Notes: generated by a model from the sequence alone, not told the origin. A stretch of DNA of 64,000 nucleotides from Paenibacillus albicereus (GCF_012676905.1 NZ_CP051428.1:983001-1047000); one strand, 5' to 3'. Counted from the stretch's first letter, positions 55,252 to 63,578 are shown. Numbers and translations are program-made.

Positions 55252-55521
55252 TTGAAACAAACGAATCTCATTTTTTCTTACTTATTTATCATTTTAGGTA
55301 TTTGTATTCTTACCATTTCTAAGAATGCAGAGCAGCTCTTCATACAAAAAAGCTTTCATGATGTTGACCTTTCGTTGAATTATTGGGTAGGCGCCATAAC
55401 CATTTTAGCGGGTAGTGTTTCTCTTGTTTTTAATTCGAAATTTTATGAAGGCTACTTGAAAGAAGTTGAGCTAAGAGATAGGGAATTTGAAGAGAAGAAT
55501 AAGGTTGAAAGAAAAGTTTAG
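55252..55521 (+). CDS. Hypothetical small membrane protein
   Basis: The 89-residue product has two membrane helices (FSYLFIILGICILTIS; YWVGAITILAGSVSLVF) and a charged C-terminal helix (LKEVELRDREFEEKNKVER). No family is recognised. It begins the AT-rich block. It starts with TTG 55252 and has AAAAGGA 11 nt upstream. Confidence 0.6.
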   Translation: MKQTNLIFSYLFIILGICILTISKNAEQLFIQKSFHDVDLSLNYWVGAITILAGSVSLVFNSKFYEGYLKEVELRDREFEEKNKVERKV

Positions 55522-55598
55522 GGCGGACAGCGATAGTTGTATTGGTTCGTAAAACTACCGGTAATGATGATGTTCTGCGTATAAGTACAGAAATACTT

Positions 55599-55627
55599 TA
55601 GCAGCAGGGGATATGCTGAAGTACAGA
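55599..55627. repeat. Hairpin flanked by a direct repeat
   Basis: ACTTTAGCA pairs with TGCTGAAGT (one G-T). The flanks both read AGTACAGAAATA. CGTTAG follows shortly after. It sits between two AT-rich genes and may be a decayed recombination site, but it lacks the ends of the elements downstream. Confidence 0.35.
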
Positions 55628-55679
55628 AATAAGACGTTAGAAGAAATTACTGCAAACCAAAGTTCAAACTTTCTATGAA

Positions 55680-56492
55680 ATGGAGCTATTAGTCTTGTTG
55701 AATAAATTTATGAATAAACTCAAAAAGAATAAAATTGATGTTAGAAAGCTCGAATTCCTCGTTGATAAAATAAATTATGGTAAAGAAGGGGCGAAGTTAC
55801 TCAACAATGGTCAAGCTAAAAGAAAAAAATTTAAAGAAGCGAAACCATTAACTATTGAAATTTTGAAACGAGAAAATAGAAGAATGAAATTAAAACAATT
55901 ATGGCGAATAATCAATCCTAATTTAGTTAAATATGGATCATGGGCATTGGGGCTAGCAGTAATTCTTCTGCTTATTCCAACTGTTTATAATAAAGTGTTT
56001 AACTTACCTTCGAGTCATGTAGCTGGTGAAACTTCAGATTGGATATCATTTTATGGTAGTTATTTAGGTGGATTAATCGGAGGCTTTATAACATTAATAG
56101 GTGTTAGACAAACTATAATTCACAGCAATAGAACGCTATTTATTCAATACTTTCCTAAAAAAGATGTAGCTTTACGGGGTATTATTATTGAGGTCAAAAA
56201 ATTAATGGATAAAATAAATGAAATTGAGAACAAAGATGGTGTTTTCTCATGTCTTAATGAGTTTAGTTTAAAAGAAATTGAGTTAAAAGAGAAAGCAATC
56301 ATTGTAAATCCTACGACTTATAAAATAATTGATAATCTTTTTAATTTCATCAATGAACAAAATAGAATTCAATTGTTGTTAATTATGAACAAAAATAAAG
56401 GTGTTTTAGAGATTCTCAAAGGATATATAACAATATTAAATAATATAAAGAGCAGCTTGTTTAAAGAGTATGAGAAAAATGCAGGAAGATAA
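55680..56492 (+). CDS. Hypothetical membrane protein (DWISFYGSYLGG type)
   Basis: The 270-residue product has a Lys-rich N-terminus and two central helices (WALGLAVILLLIPTVYNKVF; GSYLGGLIGGFITLIGV) separated by ETSDWISFYGSYLGG. That string is common in small membrane proteins of mobile DNA whose function is unknown. A helical cytosolic C-terminal region follows. It is very AT-rich compared with the host genes. No ribosome site is evident at ATG 55680, so the start is doubtful. Element A begins 37 nt after its stop. Confidence 0.65.
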   Translation: MELLVLLNKFMNKLKKNKIDVRKLEFLVDKINYGKEGAKLLNNGQAKRKKFKEAKPLTIEILKRENRRMKLKQLWRIINPNLVKYGSWALGLAVILLLIPTVYNKVFNLPSSHVAGETSDWISFYGSYLGGLIGGFITLIGVRQTIIHSNRTLFIQYFPKKDVALRGIIIEVKKLMDKINEIENKDGVFSCLNEFSLKEIELKEKAIIVNPTTYKIIDNLFNFINEQNRIQLLLIMNKNKGVLEILKGYITILNNIKSSLFKEYEKNAGR

Positions 56493-56528
56493 ACGTAGTA
56501 GTGGATTAATAATGGAAGTAACTTCTTC

Positions 56529-56718
56529 TAACAATTATATTCACGCGGCGGGCCGGCTGGCGCCGTCCCTTGGTCCGCCCGAGGCATTTCGAGAATTTGA
56601 ATCAGGCGGACACACCTGCGAGGCTAACTGCGAAAGCGAAGCCGGACCTGGCCGATCCTGAATCGGATCGACCTTTGGAATCCTTAAGCCTCTCGGCGTC
56701 GTGAATATAGGAACGTTA
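56529..56718. repeat. attC-like imperfect palindromic element A
   Basis: Outer ends TAAC (56529) and GTTA (56715) pair, as do ATATTCACG (56537-56545) and CGTGAATAT (56700-56708). Inside, CCCTTG precedes a hairpin GTCCGCC (56573-56579) with GGCGGAC (56605-56611), whose loop contains GAGGCATTTCGA. It is GC-rich inside an AT-rich block. Element B has the same plan. Confidence 0.8.
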
Positions 56719-56774
56719 TAGGAAATGGGGGAAGGGCAATCAAACCCAAACATAAAAACAGTTCACCAATTTAC

Positions 56775-57245
56775 TTGATGATTATCGGCCTCTTAGTTTT
56801 AGTATCTTTTATACAAATCAACAAAAGCAATTATAAAATGTATACAAACGCGAATTATTTAATAAAAACTGATCAAATCTCTAACACACAGATGTCTCTA
56901 GCAGTTTATAGAAACTATGGATTTGGAGCAGAAATTAATTTTGAAGATATAAATTTAAAACAAGAACAGATTGAAAAAATCATTAGCTGGATAAATAATA
57001 CACCGGAATCTGAAATAACAACATTAAATGAGACACCATCTAATATTTCTGCAGGAATAGTGTTAAAACTTAAATCCAGAAAAGAAATTAGAATTCAATA
57101 CGATTTGAAAAAGATATATATAACAAGATCGGATATTAAGAAAAGCTTAGTTAAGTACTCAATTGAACAAAAAAACTTAAATGATTTCTTTAATGAAAAT
57201 CTTAAGGGACATTATTTTGGAAGCGACAACGTAAAAGATTCTTGA
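56775..57245 (+). CDS. Hypothetical membrane-anchored protein
   Basis: The 156-residue product has one N-terminal helix (MMIIGLLVLVSFIQI) and an extracytoplasmic alpha/beta domain (NYGFGAEINFEDINLKQEQIEKIISW). No family is recognised. The frame continues upstream to about 56739 as a natural positively charged N-terminus (KPKHKNSSPIYL), but without ATG, GTG or TTG except TTG 56772; GGGGGAAGGG is at 56727-56736. It is AT-rich and lies between elements A and B, as a cassette gene would. Confidence 0.6.
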   Translation: MMIIGLLVLVSFIQINKSNYKMYTNANYLIKTDQISNTQMSLAVYRNYGFGAEINFEDINLKQEQIEKIISWINNTPESEITTLNETPSNISAGIVLKLKSRKEIRIQYDLKKIYITRSDIKKSLVKYSIEQKNLNDFFNENLKGHYFGSDNVKDS

Positions 57246-57272
57246 AAGTAATTCGGGAAGCCCCCTATCCTA

Positions 57273-57410
57273 TAACACCATATTCACGCTACGGGCATTC
57301 GCCCTTGGTCTGCAGGGGCATTTCGACGATATTAGGCTGCAGACACATTCCTCTCCCCCTCCTCCCTGTTGGTCGTGGGGAAAGTGGAAGTCGTGAATCC
57401 AACAACGTTA
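57273..57410. repeat. attC-like imperfect palindromic element B
   Basis: TAAC (57273) with GTTA (57407), and ATTCACG (57282-57288) with CGTGAAT (57392-57398). CCCTTG precedes the internal hairpin GTCTGCAG (57308-57315) and CTGCAGAC (57337-57344), with loop GGGCATTTCGACG. GGGC-ATTC-GCCC and TCCCC/GGGGA stems lie on either side. The hairpin stem differs from that of element A but stays paired. Confidence 0.8.
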
Positions 57411-57459
57411 TCAGAGATAACATGCAAAACACAAAATTATAAATTCCAAGGAGATTCAG

Positions 57460-58149
57460 ATGCCAAACCATAACGAAGTTTACAATAGTCAAGCTGATTT
57501 GTATGAACTAATGATAAGTAAACAACCTTTATTTACTGATGTGATTAAGGAAATTAGACCCTATAAGAATTTAGATGTCCTAGATTTAGGTGCTGGGACA
57601 GGGAGGTTTTCGAGTTTTATTGCTGATGAAGCTAATTCCATTATTTGCACTGATCTTTCACAGTCAATGTTAGAAGTTTTGGAAAAGAAATTAATGAAAC
57701 AGAGATCAGTACGTAATTGGATTACCATGCAAGCAGATCATAGAAATATACCAATTCCTGATTCAACCATAGATTTAGTTATTTCAGGATGGAGTATTTG
57801 TTATCTAGCAAGCTCAACAAATGCAAAATGGAAAGAAGATCTTGACATCGTTATGAAAGAAATAGAACGTGTACTTAAACCTAATGGAACAATAATAATA
57901 ATTGAAACCATGGGGACGGGCACTACAGAACCCAATCCACCAGATTTCTTAAGATCTTACTATGACCAACTAGAAAACCAATATGCATTTAATCATAAAT
58001 GGATGAGAAGTGACTATGTTTTTGAGAACACTATGGAAGCTGAGAAAAACACTGAATTTTTCTTTGGAAGTGACATTTCGAACAAAGTTAAAAGTAATGA
58101 ATGGTCAACTGTACCTGAATGTGCAGGTGTTTGGTGGAAGCATATGTAA
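57460..58149 (+). CDS. Class I SAM-dependent methyltransferase
   Basis: The 229-residue Rossmann-fold protein has motif I VLDLGAGTGRF (near residue 40), motif II acidic end CTDLSQSML, and post-motifs ISGWSICYL and RVLKPNGTIIIIET. It looks like a small-molecule methyltransferase (Methyltransf_11 group). CCAAGGAG lies 6 nt before the ATG. It is AT-rich, flanked by element B and the element C end. Confidence 0.9.
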   Translation: MPNHNEVYNSQADLYELMISKQPLFTDVIKEIRPYKNLDVLDLGAGTGRFSSFIADEANSIICTDLSQSMLEVLEKKLMKQRSVRNWITMQADHRNIPIPDSTIDLVISGWSICYLASSTNAKWKEDLDIVMKEIERVLKPNGTIIIIETMGTGTTEPNPPDFLRSYYDQLENQYAFNHKWMRSDYVFENTMEAEKNTEFFFGSDISNKVKSNEWSTVPECAGVWWKHM

Positions 58150-58170
58150 GTAAATCAAAGAGGAACATCT

Positions 58171-58187
58171 GATAACACCATATTCAC
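58171..58187. repeat. Left end of a third attC-like element (C)
   Basis: GATAACACCATATTCAC is identical over 16 nt to the left end of element B. It lies 24 nt after the methyltransferase stop. No right end (CGTGAAT...GTTA) is found before the next gene, so the element is truncated or decayed. Confidence 0.6.
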
Positions 58188-58278
58188 ACAGCGCTAAAAA
58201 AATGCTCTATATGGCCAAATAAATTGGGAAAGATTCGAGGAAGAAGGCGTGAAAGTAGGTTGAAGGAGAACGATAAAC

Positions 58279-58488
58279 ATGAATTGTGAAATTTGTCATT
58301 CCGAAAATGTAATGGAAGGGAAGCTTTCGACTGGTTTTGCGGGTGTCGTGTTTACGACAATAACATCGCAAAAAAAGCTGCCCTTCACGAAGAATTATTC
58401 CGTTATTCAGGCGATTGCATGTAAAGATTGTGGGCATATTTTTTCTTTGAAATTAGTTGCTCCTCAAAAGGTGAACCCCAATAAATAA
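58279..58488 (+). CDS. Small zinc-ribbon protein
   Basis: The 69-residue protein has two CxxC knuckles, CEIC (residues 3-6) and CKDC (near 49-52), that would bind one zinc. No family is named. GAAGGAG lies 9 nt upstream. The following GNAT gene begins shortly after and may be translated from the same message. Confidence 0.7.
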   Translation: MNCEICHSENVMEGKLSTGFAGVVFTTITSQKKLPFTKNYSVIQAIACKDCGHIFSLKLVAPQKVNPNK

Positions 58489-58524
58489 GTGTCTTTTATG
58501 AATTTGTTGCAAGAGGTTGTGATG

Positions 58525-59046
58525 ATGAACGACCTGATTATTTCTAATGAACTACGCATCCGGAAAACTGATTCTGAAGACCTAGACTATGTGCTTGCAA
58601 CCGAACAACATCCGGAAAGCACAGACTTTGTTTTCTTATGGTCAAGGGAGAAGCATCTTGCATCAATAAGCAATCAAGATCATCTTCACTTAATCATTGA
58701 GAACAGTGACAGACGCCATATCGGTTATTTTATTTTATCTGGACGGACAAGTCCGAATAGCTGCATAGAACTGATTAGAATGAATATGAGTGCGAAGGGA
58801 AAAGGACATGGAACGAAGGCATTGAGACTGCTGTTGGACTATTTGGTTCATCATTTACATGTTCATCGAGTATGGCTGGACGTGATGGAAACGAACAGCA
58901 GAGCCCTTCATGTGTATAGATCAGTTGGATTTAAAGAAGAGGGAATATTAAGAGAGTGCATAAAAACACGAACAGGCTTTGAATCCTTAATCATAATGGG
59001 AATCTTAAAGTCCGAATGGCATGATTGTGACAAAAGTGAACCATGA
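58525..59046 (+). CDS. GNAT family N-acetyltransferase
   Basis: The 173-residue protein has the GNAT core: MNMSAKGKGHGTKALRLLLDYL (acetyl-CoA loop K/G-x-G-x-G) and LDVMETNSRALHVYRSVGFKEEG. It resembles ribosomal-protein or drug-type acetyltransferases; the substrate is unknown. ATG 58525 has AAGAGG 8 nt upstream; GTG 58489 is an alternative. Confidence 0.88.
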   Translation: MNDLIISNELRIRKTDSEDLDYVLATEQHPESTDFVFLWSREKHLASISNQDHLHLIIENSDRRHIGYFILSGRTSPNSCIELIRMNMSAKGKGHGTKALRLLLDYLVHHLHVHRVWLDVMETNSRALHVYRSVGFKEEGILRECIKTRTGFESLIIMGILKSEWHDCDKSEP

Positions 59047-59055
59047 TTATAATTC

Positions 59056-59211
59056 ATGCTGGTTGCCTTTGAAGAGATGTATGTTAAACCACCTTTCTGT
59101 TTTTCAGATGTCCAAGCTGCTTCCCACGAAGCCAAGCTATCTCCGAAAGCGAGAGGCATCCCTGACCTCAAGGAAAGAATCCACCGGCTCGAGAAGTTCG
59201 AGCAGGGTTGA
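59056..59211 (+). CDS. Short ORF, possible gene remnant
   Basis: The 51-residue frame (MLVAFEEMYVKPPF ... SPKARGIPDLKERIHRLEKF) has natural composition and a helical, charged end like the C-terminus of a larger protein. It has no ribosome site and a stop just upstream, so it may be a fragment left by insertion or decay. The function is not recognised. Confidence 0.35.
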   Translation: MLVAFEEMYVKPPFCFSDVQAASHEAKLSPKARGIPDLKERIHRLEKFEQG

Positions 59212-59822
59212 ATCAGCTGAGTCGAGAAAGCCAGATCACTTCAAAAAGATCCAGAGTCAGATCAGGGGAAGATACAAGCTGATCGTCGCTCCATGAGAGA
59301 ACTGACGGCTGCCCCGATCCGCACCGCCAAGCATCCCGCAAGGGATGCTTTTTTATAGTGGAAATGCACATGTCAGATGCGTATGGTTGGCTTGGCAACA
59401 GCTGGACGAGGCGCAGTCGATTGAGGACGCGCAGACGCTCGCCTAAGGGGAAAGAGTCTTTTCTATCTCCGATAGCAGGGCACGTGCCTAAGCTCGGCTT
59501 TCAGGACGTTCGGGCAGTCAAAACGTCCAGAGGGTCGAGCTCTTTTAAGAGAAGAGGGAATTGGTAATCTTAAGGGTTCTATTTCAAATAATTTCTAGTA
59601 TTTGTGATATAGTGAATTGATGGACGATTAGATAGAACGAAATCACTTTAACCTAATTGAAACAGAATGGGCAGGACTAAACAGTACATGAATCCATTGT
59701 CCAGCTAGGAGGCAGAAACGATAGAAATAAAGGGTACAGCCTGCTGGCGAGTAGACATTAAAATCAATAAAACAAAAATGTTTCCTCGAATTAATAGAAA
59801 ACTATACGAGGAGCTAGGTCAG
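59212..59822. other. Non-coding or decayed stretch
   Basis: No intact gene is supported. A reading frame ending at about 59444 (VRCVWLAWQQLDEAQSIEDA) looks like the tail of a lost gene. A terminator lies at 59329. From 59560 the DNA becomes AT-rich and leads to the next small gene. Confidence 0.4.
59329..59354 (+). terminator. Terminator in the decayed region
   Basis: AAGCATCCC-GCAA-GGGATGCTT followed by TTTT. Confidence 0.85.
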
Positions 59823-60020
59823 ATGAAAAAAAGTTATCGAAAAATTGCAATTTTGAATTTTTTCACTGCTTTATGTTTTATTATTAATGTTTGCATAGGC
59901 TATTTTGAAGAATCGGGACCAAGTTACGGAATTTTGATTATTGGATTTTTATTTATTGTTATTGGAATCATGAATTTAAAAAGACATAGAAAGGAACTGA
60001 ATAAGACGCCGGTTCGATGA
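59823..60020 (+). CDS. Small two-helix membrane protein
   Basis: The 65-residue protein has two membrane helices (ILNFFTALCFIINVCIGYF; GILIIGFLFIVIGIMNL) and basic ends. ATG 59823 is chosen because GAGGAG lies 9 nt upstream; the frame is open to 59778. AT-rich, function unknown. Confidence 0.6.
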   Translation: MKKSYRKIAILNFFTALCFIINVCIGYFEESGPSYGILIIGFLFIVIGIMNLKRHRKELNKTPVR

Positions 60021-60067
60021 TTGATGTCAGAACGGGATAAGGATGCAAGCATTCCAAGGAGGATTGA

Positions 60068-60649
60068 ATGAACACCATCATTTACATGGTCAGGCATGCG
60101 GAGTCGCCCTATGCAGGAAATGAAAGAACGAGAGGCCTGACCCCGATAGGAAAGTTGAGTGCAGAAACGATAACAAACCTATTGAGGGACGAAGGAGTCG
60201 ACGTCATCCTATCCAGTCCTTATGCTCGAGCCGTGCTCACGTTGGAGGGGCTGGCCAAGGAGCTGGGGTTGGAGATCAAGACGAACGAGGATTTAAGAGA
60301 GAGACATTTTTCAGACGATGTCATTCCAGACGAACACTTCATGCCTTTTCTGAAGAAATCGTTTGAAGACCCTAGCTATTCATTGCCGGGGGGAGAATCA
60401 AGCGCGGCTTGCCAGCATCGATCGGTGACCGTGCTGAAGTCGATCTTGGATGAGTGCAAAGGACAGAAGATTGCGATCGGAACTCACGGGAATGTAATGA
60501 CGCGGATGATGAATTATTTTGATCCCCGTTACGAGTTCGACTTCATGAATGAGACGACAAAGCCAGACGTGTACAAATTGCAATTCGAAGACTTGGAACT
60601 GCAAGCGGTAACAAGGCTATGGACGGAACAAAAGGATAGAGAGGCATGA
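60068..60649 (+). CDS. Histidine phosphatase family protein
   Basis: The 193-residue protein has the RHAE motif (YMVRHAESPY, His9) and the second histidine in AIGTHGNVM, as in phosphoglycerate-mutase-like phosphatases. The substrate is unknown. AAGGAGGATTGA precedes the ATG. Confidence 0.9.
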   Translation: MNTIIYMVRHAESPYAGNERTRGLTPIGKLSAETITNLLRDEGVDVILSSPYARAVLTLEGLAKELGLEIKTNEDLRERHFSDDVIPDEHFMPFLKKSFEDPSYSLPGGESSAACQHRSVTVLKSILDECKGQKIAIGTHGNVMTRMMNYFDPRYEFDFMNETTKPDVYKLQFEDLELQAVTRLWTEQKDREA

Positions 60650-60672
60650 CGGAATCAAGTTTAATTGTATGA

Positions 60673-60963
60673 ATGGTTGTAGCCGCAATTGCTGTAATTG
60701 GTCTTGGACTTTTTCTTGCTCGATATGGAAACAACAGAGTCTATGAAATAGAACTGACGATGGATCAGGTCAAGGATTACTTTTTTAAAAGACACAGATG
60801 CAAAGACTGTGATACTAGACTGAAAAGAGTTCCCCATGATCAGTTTCTTGGTGAAGGGTGGTCGAATGAAATGGGGACGATTTCGTATAGTAAAAAATTC
60901 AAAAGGACTTACTTCCTGAGGTGTCCTCATTGCCAAAACTGCTATACCTCGGATGAGGTTTAG
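60673..60963 (+). CDS. Hypothetical membrane-anchored zinc-ribbon protein
   Basis: The 96-residue product has an N-terminal helix (VVAAIAVIGLGLFLARYG) and two Cys pairs, CKDC (near 43) and CPHC (near 85), that could bind zinc. No ribosome site is clear. No family is recognised. Confidence 0.55.
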   Translation: MVVAAIAVIGLGLFLARYGNNRVYEIELTMDQVKDYFFKRHRCKDCDTRLKRVPHDQFLGEGWSNEMGTISYSKKFKRTYFLRCPHCQNCYTSDEV

Positions 60964-60965
60964 TT

Positions 60966-61256
60966 TCCCGCGCATCCTTTACGGCCGTTCACAAATGGCA
61001 TGACGGCGAGACGGATGTTCCGACTAAGGTCATGTTCGACTTCTTATGCAAGGCTGCCGGGGGAGAGTTGACGACTTCGGATGAAACCCGTGAAAGCAGA
61101 TGGGTTACAAAAGAGCAGGCTTTAGATCGGATTACCTTGCTTGCGATTCGAAAGCGTTATGAAGCCTATTTGAATTTCAACGGCTTCGTCACGTACATGG
61201 AGTACGTGACGGCGACAAGTTCATCCTGCGAGGTCAAGGTTCAACGCATGATCTAA
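60966..61256 (+). pseudogene. NUDIX hydrolase, C-terminal fragment
   Basis: The frame (VHKWHDGETDVPTKVMFDFL ... ESRWVTKEQALDRI ... RYEAYLNFNGFVTYMEYVT) matches the part after the Nudix box in some NUDIX hydrolases. The Nudix box itself and the N-terminal half are missing; upstream is the previous gene. ATG 61032 is internal. The remnant is probably not functional. Confidence 0.6.
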
Positions 61257-61278
61257 ACCATTTCGAAAAGGAGTTCCT

Positions 61279-61734
61279 ATGACAACCAACAACCTGCTTC
61301 GCATGGACAATGTCGGCATCGTCGTCGAATCTCTGGATGATGCCATCGCTTTTTTCGAGGAGATCGGCTTGAAGCTCGAAGGACGAGCCAATGTCGAAGG
61401 AGAGTGGGCGGGCCGTGTAACAGGGCTAGGGAACCAGAACGTGGAGATCGCCATGATGATGACCCCGGATGGCCACAGCCGGATCGAGCTCTCGAGATTT
61501 CTCGCTCCGCCTACGGTAGCCGATCATCGGACGGCTCCGGTCAACGCGCTCGGCTATCTTCGCGTCATGTTTGCCGTTCAAGAGATCGACGAGCTGGTAG
61601 CTCGCCTCATCCGCAAGCACGGGGCTGAACTCGTGGGCGAAGTGGTTCAGTACAAGGATTCCTATCGGCTCTGCTACATTCGTGGAGTCGAAGGGATTCT
61701 AGTCGGGCTGGCCGAACCGCTCAAGTCCAAGTAA
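61279..61734 (+). CDS. VOC family protein (glyoxalase/bleomycin-resistance-like)
   Basis: The 151-residue protein has two beta-alpha-beta-beta-beta modules (MDNVGIVVESLDDAIAFFEEIGLKLEG; YLRVMFAVQEIDELVARLIRKHG). Potential metal ligands occur in HSRIELSRF and near the end (EGILVGLAEPL). AAAAGGAG lies 6 nt before the ATG. The substrate may be a toxin or metabolite. GC content here returns to the host level. Confidence 0.9.
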   Translation: MTTNNLLRMDNVGIVVESLDDAIAFFEEIGLKLEGRANVEGEWAGRVTGLGNQNVEIAMMMTPDGHSRIELSRFLAPPTVADHRTAPVNALGYLRVMFAVQEIDELVARLIRKHGAELVGEVVQYKDSYRLCYIRGVEGILVGLAEPLKSK

Positions 61735-61754
61735 AGCCGAGGGAGGTGGAGCCA

Positions 61755-62279
61755 GTGAAGCGTTTCTTGAAAACATGGATGCCTAGTCTGGTGATCGCGT
61801 TGGTCTGCTCCCTGCTCATTCGCACGTATGTCGTCGAGGCGATGGTCGTCCCGACCGGCTCGATGATTCCGACCATCCAGATCAAGGATCGCGTCGTGGT
61901 CGAAAAGCTCCTGCCGATGACGAATCTCCGTCATGGCGATAAAATCGTCTTCTATCCGCCGGTTGAAGAGGAGGCGGGAAAGAGATATGTGAAGAGGCTC
62001 ATCGGGCTGCCGGGAGATACGATCCAAATTAAAGAGGGCGTGCTTTATCGCAACGAGGAAAGAGTCGAGGAGCCTTATATCAAAGAGCCGATGAGCTATG
62101 ACTTCGGTCCGATCCAGGTGCCGGACAAGCAGTACTTCTTCTTAGGCGACAACCGCAACCAAAGTTATGATGCTCATTTGTGGGCGACGCCGTTTGTGGA
62201 TGAGGAAGACTTGATCGGCAAGGTGATTCTGACCTTGCCTACGCACCTGATTTTCGGAAACGGGGAAGAAAGTCGATGA
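61755..62279 (+). CDS. sipS: Signal peptidase I
   Basis: The 174-residue protein has one N-terminal membrane helix and the Ser/Lys dyad: Ser36 in PTGSMIPT and Lys80 in KRYVKRLIGLPGD, then the box GDNRNQSYDAHLW. It removes signal peptides of exported proteins at the outer face of the membrane. GTG 61755 is chosen because GGGAGGTG lies 6 nt upstream. A terminator follows. Confidence 0.95.
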   Translation: MKRFLKTWMPSLVIALVCSLLIRTYVVEAMVVPTGSMIPTIQIKDRVVVEKLLPMTNLRHGDKIVFYPPVEEEAGKRYVKRLIGLPGDTIQIKEGVLYRNEERVEEPYIKEPMSYDFGPIQVPDKQYFFLGDNRNQSYDAHLWATPFVDEEDLIGKVILTLPTHLIFGNGEESR

Positions 62280-62310
62280 TCGATGCGGGCTTGCGTTCTT
62301 GCTTCTAAAA

Positions 62311-62341
62311 AGAACCTCTCGGGATTCCGAGAGGTTCTTTC
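62311..62341. terminator. Terminator of the signal peptidase gene
   Basis: AGAACCTCTCGG pairs with CCGAGAGGTTCT, flanked by A-run and T-run. It serves both convergent genes. Confidence 0.9.
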
Positions 62342-62366
62342 CGTTTTCAAGCCGTCTTTGAGGAAA

Positions 62367-63578
62367 TCAAGAGCTCTTCGCCGCCAGAACCGCATGCCGC
62401 TCCAGGTGCCGGCTGCGGATGAGCAGCGCGGCGCCGATCAGCATCGCGCCGTTGATGACGAACACCCAGCGGATCGGCAGGATGCCGCCGAGCACGCCGC
62501 CGATGATCGGGCCCATCATCGTGGCGAGCTGCGTCGCCGACTGGTTGAGCGCGAAGGCGCGGCCCCGGAACTCCGGCGCGGTCACTTTGACGATGAGGGC
62601 GTTCAGCGCCGGGTACACGCCGGCGAAGCAGAGGCCGTACAGGAACCGCAGCGCGCCGAACGCGACGAAGTCATGCACGAAGAACTGCAGCAGGTTGCCG
62701 ATGCCGCCGCCCATGAGCCCGATGACGAGCACGTTGGTGTAGCCGATGCGCGGCCCGAACTTGCCCCACTGCGGAGCGGCGATGAGCGTGGCGATGCCGA
62801 CCGCGGAGAAGACGAAGCCCGCGACAAGACTGGCGTTGCCTTCGCTGCCCCCGAGATCCATCATGTAGACGGTGAGCAGCGGCTCCAGGATCATGACGGA
62901 GAACGTCCCGAGCGCGACGAGGCCCAGCATCGTGACGAAAAGCCGGTTCGAGAACGCCTCCTTGAGATCGGCCCGGATCGGCGAGCGCACGGCTTGGCGG
63001 TTGAACTTGTGCTCCTTGACGAAAAAGACCGCGATCAGCGCGGAGACGAGCACGATGCAGCCGGAGAACAGGAAGCTCTCGCGGTTGCTGAAGTAATGGC
63101 TGACGACGCCGCCGATCAGCGGGCCGATGATGCCGCCGGTCGCCCCGGACGTCGCCATGATGCCGAGCGCGTAGCCGGCCTTGCTCTCCGGCGTGTTGGT
63201 GCCGACGAGCGCGATCGCCGCGGGCACGTAGCCGGCGAGCAGTCCTTGGCCGATGCGGAGCGCGAGGAACAGATAGGGATCATGGACGAAATAGGTCGCC
63301 ATGTACAGCGCGGCGAGCGCGAAGCCGGAGCGGATGAGCATCGGCCTTCGTCCGTATTTGTCCGAAAGGGATCCCCAGTACGGGGCGATCAGGGCGCTGG
63401 CGAGGAAGGTGATGCCGAACGCGATGCCCGACCAGAGCGTCAGATGGCTCGTGACGCCGAGATCGTTGCGCAGGAACATGGGCATGAAGGGGATGGAGAT
63501 CGAGTAAGCGGTGCTGCAGAAAAAGACGCCGGTCCACAAAACAATCAAATTGCGCTTCCATAAATACGTGTCTGCCAT
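62367..63578 (-). CDS. MFS multidrug exporter (MdtG/TetA-like)
   Basis: The 403-residue protein has 12 helices and the DHA1 motifs: motif A GSLSDKYGRRPMLI, ALRIGQGLLAGYVPAAIALVG, and motif C-like SGATGGIIGPLIGGVV. It would export drugs against protons. GGAAAGGA lies 14 nt before ATG 63578, so the start is acceptable but not certain. Confidence 0.9.
   Translation of the reverse strand: MADTYLWKRNLIVLWTGVFFCSTAYSISIPFMPMFLRNDLGVTSHLTLWSGIAFGITFLASALIAPYWGSLSDKYGRRPMLIRSGFALAALYMATYFVHDPYLFLALRIGQGLLAGYVPAAIALVGTNTPESKAGYALGIMATSGATGGIIGPLIGGVVSHYFSNRESFLFSGCIVLVSALIAVFFVKEHKFNRQAVRSPIRADLKEAFSNRLFVTMLGLVALGTFSVMILEPLLTVYMMDLGGSEGNASLVAGFVFSAVGIATLIAAPQWGKFGPRIGYTNVLVIGLMGGGIGNLLQFFVHDFVAFGALRFLYGLCFAGVYPALNALIVKVTAPEFRGRAFALNQSATQLATMMGPIIGGVLGGILPIRWVFVINGAMLIGAALLIRSRHLERHAVLAAKSS

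Noticed and set aside
56529-57410. Ordinary MITE or insertion sequence remnants
   Set aside because: There are no evident target duplications or transposase, and each copy sits at a fixed short distance after a stop codon. Not fully excluded.
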